DNA of 60,428 nt from Diphasiastrum complanatum (taxonomy: Eukaryota; Streptophyta; Lycopodiopsida; Lycopodiales; Lycopodiaceae). The position numbers and the translations under genes were made by a program. Position 1 is the stretch's first letter, and each line of letters opens with the position of its first letter. This document shows, one piece after another, positions 55,489-60,428 of this stretch. The stretch lies in NCBI GenBank assembly GCA_029204225.1, contig CM055095.1:16512442-16572869 (forward strand), written 5' to 3'. The notes under the pieces are model-generated. The model saw only the letters and a list, made by a program, of their open reading frames with translations. It made no database searches and was not told the DNA's origin.

Positions 55489-56502
55489 CTACTGCTGCTC
55501 AGGCATAACTTCTGGCTGAATCTCAGGTCCATGCTCTTCCCCTAGAGCTAACTCTTCTGGCTCTCCCTCTTGAGCTAGACAGTCTCTTGGAAAATAAGGT
55601 TGTTGGAGGAAGACTGCGTCGGACTGCTCTTCCAAACCAGAGAAGTTTGATTCATCAAATCTTACATCACGACTCACCAATACTTTATTGGTCTTGGGAT
55701 CATACACCCTGTAACCTGCTGAGTCAAGAGAATCGCCAACAAATTGGACTTTAATTGCTTTGTCATCCAATTTCTTCCTCTTTGCATCTGTTGTGTGCAT
55801 ATAAGCATCACACCCAAAAATTCGAATATGTGATAGGTCAGGTTTTCGACCATTCCACATTTCATAAGGTGTTTTCCCTTTTATTGTTGATATGTCTGTT
55901 CTATTCTGTAAGTAAGCAGCTGAGCCAACTGCTTCTGCCCAAAATTTGCTGGACAGTTTTGCTTGCAATAACATGCATCTGGCAACATCAAGAATCGTCC
56001 GATTCTTCCTCTCTGCAACTCCATTATGTTGTTGAGTGTAGGGAACAGTGTATTGGCGTTCTATTCCTTCTCTCTTGCAATATTCTTTGAAGCTTGTGCT
56101 GATGTACGCTCCTCCGTTATCGGATCTGAGTGCTTTAATCTGCTTGCCAAGCTCCTTTTCCACAAAGGCCTTGTACTTCTTGAATGCCTCAAAAACTTCT
56201 GATTTCAGCTTCAAGAAATACACTACAGTCATTCTATTGTAGTCATCTATAAATGTCACAAAGTATTTTGATCCTGAGAGTGAATTAACATTCATTGGGC
56301 CACACACATCTGAGTGAATGAGTCCAACAATTTCCTTGGCTCTTCCTGGATGTCCATTGAATGAATTTCGAGTTTGCTTTCCTTTGCGCACACATGGCAG
56401 AAGTCTATGACTCCCCTGTTCAATTTTACCCCAGTGGCAAGATCTCCCTTTGTCAATTGACAAAGTGAAGTCATGTTTTGATGGCCCATTCGCATATGCC
56501 AT
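55489..56502 (-). pseudogene. Element G integrase with intact DD35E triad
   Basis: In the 337-codon frame the catalytic residues are D65 (LIHSDVCGPM), D128 (ALRSDNGGAY) and E164 (NGVAERKNRT), with exactly 35 residues between the last two. The C-terminal part has TPYEMWNGRKPDLSHIRIFG and KVLVSRDVRFDE. The first 45 residues are out of frame with the zinc-binding CHVC end, which is in the 56708-56292 frame. The core is well kept for a truncated element. Confidence 0.85.
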
Positions 56503-57007
56503 AGCATGTCTTCATCCTGACTAGATGAGACTTCAAGCACTTCTTCAGGATCATCTGATATTTCAGCTTGGTACAAATTTCCTTGTCTCTTTGTTGTAAG
56601 GATAGTTCTATTAGATCTCCCATCAAAGACATTCCAAATGCCTTGTTCAAATTGAACCCTCATGCCAAGGTCTGTCATCTTGGCTACTGACAACAAATTT
56701 CTCTTCAAAGATGGAAGATAGAGTGCTCCTTCTTGTAGCCTACAAGAGTCATAAGTTGCAAGTTCCCAATGCCTTGAACTTTATGCATGCTATTGTCTCC
56801 CAATGTGACAAATTTCTGGACTGCAACAGGTCTGTAATCACTGAGCATTTGCGTTTTACATGTCACATGCACAATAGCTCCTAAATCAATCACTACAAGT
56901 GAAGTGCTCTTCTGAGTGATAAGGGCTTCCTTTGTTTGATTCTCAGTTAGCAAGAAAGCTTTGCTGCTTTCATCTTCATATGTCTTGGATGAATCTGTTG
57001 TATTCAC
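56292..57007 (-). pseudogene. Element G protease and pre-integrase
   Basis: The protease remnant (57007-56705) reads VIDLGAIVHVTCKTQML where the family has DSGAxxHV, so the Ser next to the catalytic Asp is Leu. The pre-integrase frame (56708-56292) has NLLSVAKMTDLGMRVQFEQ, LWHMRMGHQNMTSLCQL and FCHVCAKESKLEIHSM. Confidence 0.8.
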
Positions 57008-57052
57008 AGTCTCCTTGGAATTTCTTTTTGCTTTAGGATTTGATCAACATTC

Positions 57053-57753
57053 TTGTTGGATCCCCTAAGTAATGAGCATCCTGGAAAAAACTCAGCCGAA
57101 GTCCAACTTCGAAATTTTTGAACCTTCGTGTTTTTCGAAATTTTCGTAGTTTTTGCACCTTCAAGATTTTCGCACTTCGGGGTTTGTCAAAACTCAACTC
57201 CATCGACTTCAAAGTCATCAAAGCCCGAAGTGCCCGACTTCATCATCAACCGACTTATCGATCCATGAACTGTCAGACGACTTCAAGTACATCTCTGACA
57301 GTCCACCTGACTTGTACATACACTTACGATTAAGAGAAGACGGCGATTTAATGCATAACGGCTTCAGTAAATTAAGCAATTAGATTTTATGTTCCCAATG
57401 CACTGAGCACTGACATGCAATCATCAATGTATAGCGTCAACAGATCTAACATGCTCAGTAGGCTGTATTCTAGTTAAAGTAACTAAGTTGCTATGTAATG
57501 TGTAAGTTAGTTTTAACGATTATGAGCTGGAGCATTTCCGCGCCATCAGTCTTGCGCTGCTGCATGCCCTTGTACTCATTTTTCCATTCAATCAGAGTGC
57601 AAGTTTTTGTCTCACTACTGAATTGTTCTATTGCGCATTGCTACTGATTGATTCATCTTGATTATTGTTGGTAATTGTTGCACTTCCGATCCATCTACCA
57701 TCTGCTCCACTTCCACTGCTATCCTATTCGATCTGTCCATAAATTTTACGACA
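57053..57753 (+). repeat. Element H 5' LTR (left edge inferred)
   Basis: The right edge ends ACGACA before the first PBS. The left edge is put at TGTTGGAT, as in element C. The part at 57090-57240 is rich in CTTCG/CGAAG words like the C LTR (both have TTCGCA(C/T)TTCGGGGTTT). Confidence 0.55.
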
Positions 57754-57765
57754 TGGTATCAGAGC
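57754..57765 (+). other. Primer-binding site 1 of element H
   Basis: Perfect TGGTATCAGAGC preceded by ACGACA. Confidence 0.85.
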
Positions 57766-57833
57766 ATCTGTTTCTACCAGAGCTCCTCTGATCCGATCTC
57801 GTCGATATTCTCTGATCTCACCATTTTCCAACA

Positions 57834-57845
57834 TGGTATCAGAGC
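57834..57845 (+). other. Primer-binding site 2 of element H
   Basis: A second perfect TGGTATCAGAGC, 80 bp downstream of the first and preceded by TTCCAACA. Either one could mark the real LTR end. Confidence 0.85.
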
Positions 57846-57973
57846 TGGTGGTTCAGTAATCTGTAAGTCTATTGCAGGTTATCAGTCTTGTTTATACCAA
57901 GACATTATCTCAGCAAGTGCGCAGCCAACAATATTCAGGCATCGCTGTTTCTACCGGTGATCTCTACACCAGA

Positions 57974-58460
57974 ATGGATCCATCTTCTAGTTCATTTCTG
58001 ATTGACAAACTTGACGGAGAGAACTACCATCTCATTGATTCTGGTCGGAGGGCTGAATTCGACACAGAGGGCTGCACCATACTCGACAAGTCTAGGAAAG
58101 TTTTAGCTTTCGGTAGAAGATGTGGCTATCTCTACAAGCTTAGTCACTGCTATTTGACAAACAGCCAAGCACTTCATACATCGAATTCTGAATCGACTGA
58201 TATGCTTTGGCATTCAGATTAGGCCATCTTAACTTCAATAGTATTCAGCAAATGTCGACTCAGAACCTAGTGCAAGATTTTCCTTCTGTTAGCAAACCAA
58301 CTTCTCCATGTGAAAGCTACATTATCAGTAAGCATCTAGAAGTCCTTTTATTTCTGATTCAGTTCATACTTCCAAAGGTTTGCTTGATCTTGTACATAGC
58401 GACATTTGTGGCCCAATGCAGACTGCTTCGACAAGGGGAGCCGTTTATTTTCTAGCTTCA
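57974..58460 (+). pseudogene. Element H gag start fused to pre-integrase
   Basis: The ATG at 57974 starts MDPSSSSFLIDKLDGENYHL, a normal copia gag beginning. The next residues (IDSGRRAEFDTEGCTILDK, GYLYKLSHCYL) belong to the pre-integrase region, so most of gag and all of protease are deleted in frame. LGHLNFNSIQQMSTQNLV follows after a shift. Confidence 0.8.
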
Positions 58461-59120
58461 TTGATGATTTCTCTCGACGAACTGTCACCTATTTCTTGAA
58501 GCACAAATCCGAAGCTTTCAAGTTCTTCAAAAAGTTTAAGGCGTCTGCTGAAAATCAGACCCAGAGAAAGATCAAGGCTCTACGTACTGATGAAGGGGGA
58601 GAATTCATCTCCACCGAATTCAAGGACTTCTACAAGGCCAATGGAATACGTCAGCAATACACAACCAGTTACTCACCTCAGTCCAATGGTGTAGCTGAGA
58701 GGAAGAATCGGACACTCATCGAAAGTGCCAAGAGCATGCTGGCCCATGCCTCTCTTCCAAAGAAATTCTGGGCAGAAGCTGTTACTACTATTGCCTATCT
58801 GCAAAACCGATCCTTCACTAAGGCCCTGAATGGCAGAACACCTTATGAGGTGTGGACAGGATTGAAGCCATCACTCAAGCATATTCGAGTGTTTGTATGT
58901 ATTGCTTACTCTCAGATCCCTGAAGATCTAAGAAAAAAGATGGACGACACTAACAGAAAGTCAATCTTCATCAGCTATTCCCCATATCACAAGGCATACA
59001 AGCTCTACAATTTGGACACTAAAAAATCGTTCACTAGTAGAGACGTCATTTTTGTGGAAAACCGATTCTTCGACCACAAAGGGAAAGCTTCATCGACTCT
59101 AATCCCAGAGTCGACAACTT
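58370..59120 (+). pseudogene. Element H integrase
   Basis: The first catalytic Asp (DLVHSDICGPMQTAS, about 58389-58433) is in a different frame from the rest. The 58406 frame keeps the second Asp (ALRTDEGGEF, residue 62) and the Glu (NGVAERKNRT, residue 98) at 35-residue spacing, and then TPYEVWTGLKPSLKHIRVF and FTSRDVIFVENRFFDHKG. Copia similarity stops after ESTTSNQG. Confidence 0.85.
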
Positions 59121-59164
59121 CGAACCAAGGTTGCATCCTGATTCGAACAGGTCGATTCAAACCG

Positions 59165-59200
59165 GGCGGTTCGAACCGATTCTTTGAGGTTCGAACCGCC
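59165..59200. repeat. Nested palindrome built on GGTTCGAACC
   Basis: GGCGGTTCGAACC (59165-59177) and its exact complement (59188-59200) flank a 10-base loop. Each arm contains the perfect palindrome GGTTCGAACC. Related GGTTC(G/A)AA words lie at about 59150 and 59225. Confidence 0.9.
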
Positions 59201-59299
59201 AGGCCAAGTTCGAATCGGAAAACGGTTCAAACCTTTTTTTTTCCAATTCTTCAAAAAAAAAGTCAAATATTCACTGATAGTACAGATACTTAAATTTGA

Positions 59300-60428
59300 A
59301 TAGCTAAACAATTTCAATCTTCCTCTAAATTTATTGATATCAGAATTCAGGATAATCAGATCTCTTCTAACGATGTGACCTGTCGTATCAAGATTCAAAA
59401 CAGAATTTACAGAAATTAGAATGACATTATGACCCAAGTTTAAGAGAACTACAGTAAGTTGAAACTTGAAAGATCAAAGTTGTAAGTTGTAACTTACTTG
59501 TAACTACTAACTTGTAAGTTGTAACCATATCTTGGCCCAGTGGCCCCGGCCCCCTACTACCCAGGTACAAGGATCTGCTAAGTGCTCACTTGAAAGTTGA
59601 CACTGGCAACTGCTTGCTAAGGAGACTCAGGACTGTGAGTGACAAGTGTGGAGTAAGTTGTAACGAGTTGAAACTTGCCAGTGGCCACTTGGACGTTGTC
59701 GGTTGGAACTCAAGGTTTAGAAATTAGGATCCTGGAGTATAACTGAAATTTGAGCTCAGAGGCTAGAGCTGAATCCTGATTCCTGATAATAGATTATAGT
59801 TATTAGTGACCACTGACCAGTCACCACTGACTACTTAGTACTTAGTACTAAGTTCTAACTTCTACCTACTAACTAGTGAGTCGTGACCACGGTCCACTTA
59901 CAAGTTACTAGTCTGATACAGACTACAGTGATCACGTGATCAGTGATATGGATAATGGCATGCTGCAGCTACTAGCTAGTACTAGGTAGAGTCTAGAGTC
60001 TAGACTCGGGACCGTACTACGTAGTACGTAGGTACTAGGTACTAGGACTGTAGATTGTAAATTGTAATTTTGTTTCAAAGTTGAAACTCAAACTTATTTG
60101 CAAATTGCAATGTCGAGATCGGAGAAAAGAATAAACAAGAAGGTTATGACAATGTTTGACTCTTGAGAAAGCCAAAAAAATTTAGGTTGAAACTTAGATT
60201 TATCTTACATCTGTCATCATCATTCATCATTCAACATTGAAGTTTTAACATTGAACATTCTATTATCTACATGACATATGTAACTACAGTCTACTAAGTT
60301 CTAACTAGTAACTATCAAGTTCTAACTAGTAACTTCTAACATACTACATTAAAATTTAAATACCAAATCAAAATTGTAGAACTTTAAAGTTTAAACTTTA
60401 AACCTTTAAGGCTTTAACCATTAGTAAT
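59300..60428. repeat. Region dense in short inverted repeats
   Basis: No gene. Words such as AAGTTGTAA/TTACTTGTAA, GATCACGTGATC (about 59932), CTAGCTAG, TCTAGAGTCTAGACT and CTACGTAGTACGTAG recur, particularly at 59460-59530 and 59820-60060. Similar wording occurs near the hAT remnant at about 25735-26015. Confidence 0.55.

Larger units (their letters stand above)
53015..57052 (-). mobile_element. Copia element G, 5'-truncated
   Basis: Read on the minus strand: protease, pre-integrase, integrase, RT, RNase H, PPT, 3' LTR. Gag, PBS and 5' LTR are missing, and the LTR of element H starts where they should be, so H or a rearrangement probably removed them. Confidence 0.85.
57053..59120 (+). mobile_element. 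Copia element H, internally deleted and 3'-truncated
   Basis: Plus-strand order: LTR, two primer-binding sites, a short gag start joined directly to pre-integrase, integrase, then a sharp end of similarity near 59120. RT, RNase H and the 3' LTR are absent. Integrase motifs place it in the C/D family. Confidence 0.8.

Noticed and set aside
59150-59235. tRNA gene suggested by GGTTCGAA words
   Set aside because: No A-box, acceptor stem or cloverleaf could be drawn. The words belong to a palindrome.
1-60428. CRISPR arrays, operons, bacterial promoters or prophage
   Set aside because: None is present. Introns, LTR elements and codon context are those of a plant nuclear genome.

Overview
The window looks like nuclear DNA of a land plant with a large, repeat-rich genome. 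Three things support this. There are many Ty1/copia and Ty3/gypsy retrotransposon remains whose primer-binding sites match plant initiator-Met tRNA. There are hAT and LINE fragments. One host gene is broken into small exons by introns of up to 4.5 kb. The gene is a kynurenine 3-monooxygenase-like flavoprotein with ten exons visible. That, with the intron style, makes me think of a fern or another seed-free plant, but this is inference. No bacterial features, CRISPR arrays, rRNA genes or convincing tRNA genes were seen.

Layout. 0-1 kb: a possible first exon (minus strand) with a targeting-peptide-like N-terminus that splices out of the window. 1.5-5.2 kb: two decayed gypsy gag-protease pieces lying head to head. 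5.97-11.03 kb: a structurally complete copia-type element (A, minus strand) with two LTRs, a 5-bp target duplication, PBS and PPT. It lacks reverse transcriptase and RNase H and carries an unknown coding block instead. 12.5-14.1 kb: the 3' part of a related element that does have RT/RNase H (E, plus). 15.2-17.5 kb: a second element (B, minus) with the same unknown block in a different order. 18-19 kb: a copia RT fragment (D). 19-22.9 kb: a gypsy derivative (F) in which a gag start lies next to a decayed integrase, with a cluster of CACGTG-type motifs upstream. 23.3-24.0 kb: a broken spliced gene of unknown function. 24.7-25.7 kb: a hAT transposase remnant, followed by a tandem duplication at 26.1-26.5 kb. 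29.5-30.1 kb: a lone copia gag fragment. 31.0-35.98 kb: a nearly complete but dead copia element (C, minus).

36.1-49.35 kb: the host flavoprotein gene on the minus strand. Ten exons join in consistent reading phase and give about 445 codons with all three FAD motifs: GxGxxG, DG and GD. Element C lies about 150 bp beyond the last exon found. Its introns contain a LINE endonuclease piece, a dead gypsy integrase, short tandem duplications and an 18-bp perfect hairpin beside a splice donor. The 5' exon or exons upstream of 49.35 kb were not found.

49.4-60.4 kb: fragments with orphan primer-binding sites, a copia element (G, minus) truncated at its 5' end, an internally deleted copia element (H, plus) with two primer-binding sites in tandem, a nested palindrome, and about 1 kb dense in short inverted repeats.

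The most interesting signal is the A/B pair. Two distinct non-autonomous copia-like elements share a conserved, unrecognised coding block where RT and RNase H should be, and a neighbouring element (E) has matching PPT/LTR ends and could have supplied the missing enzymes.
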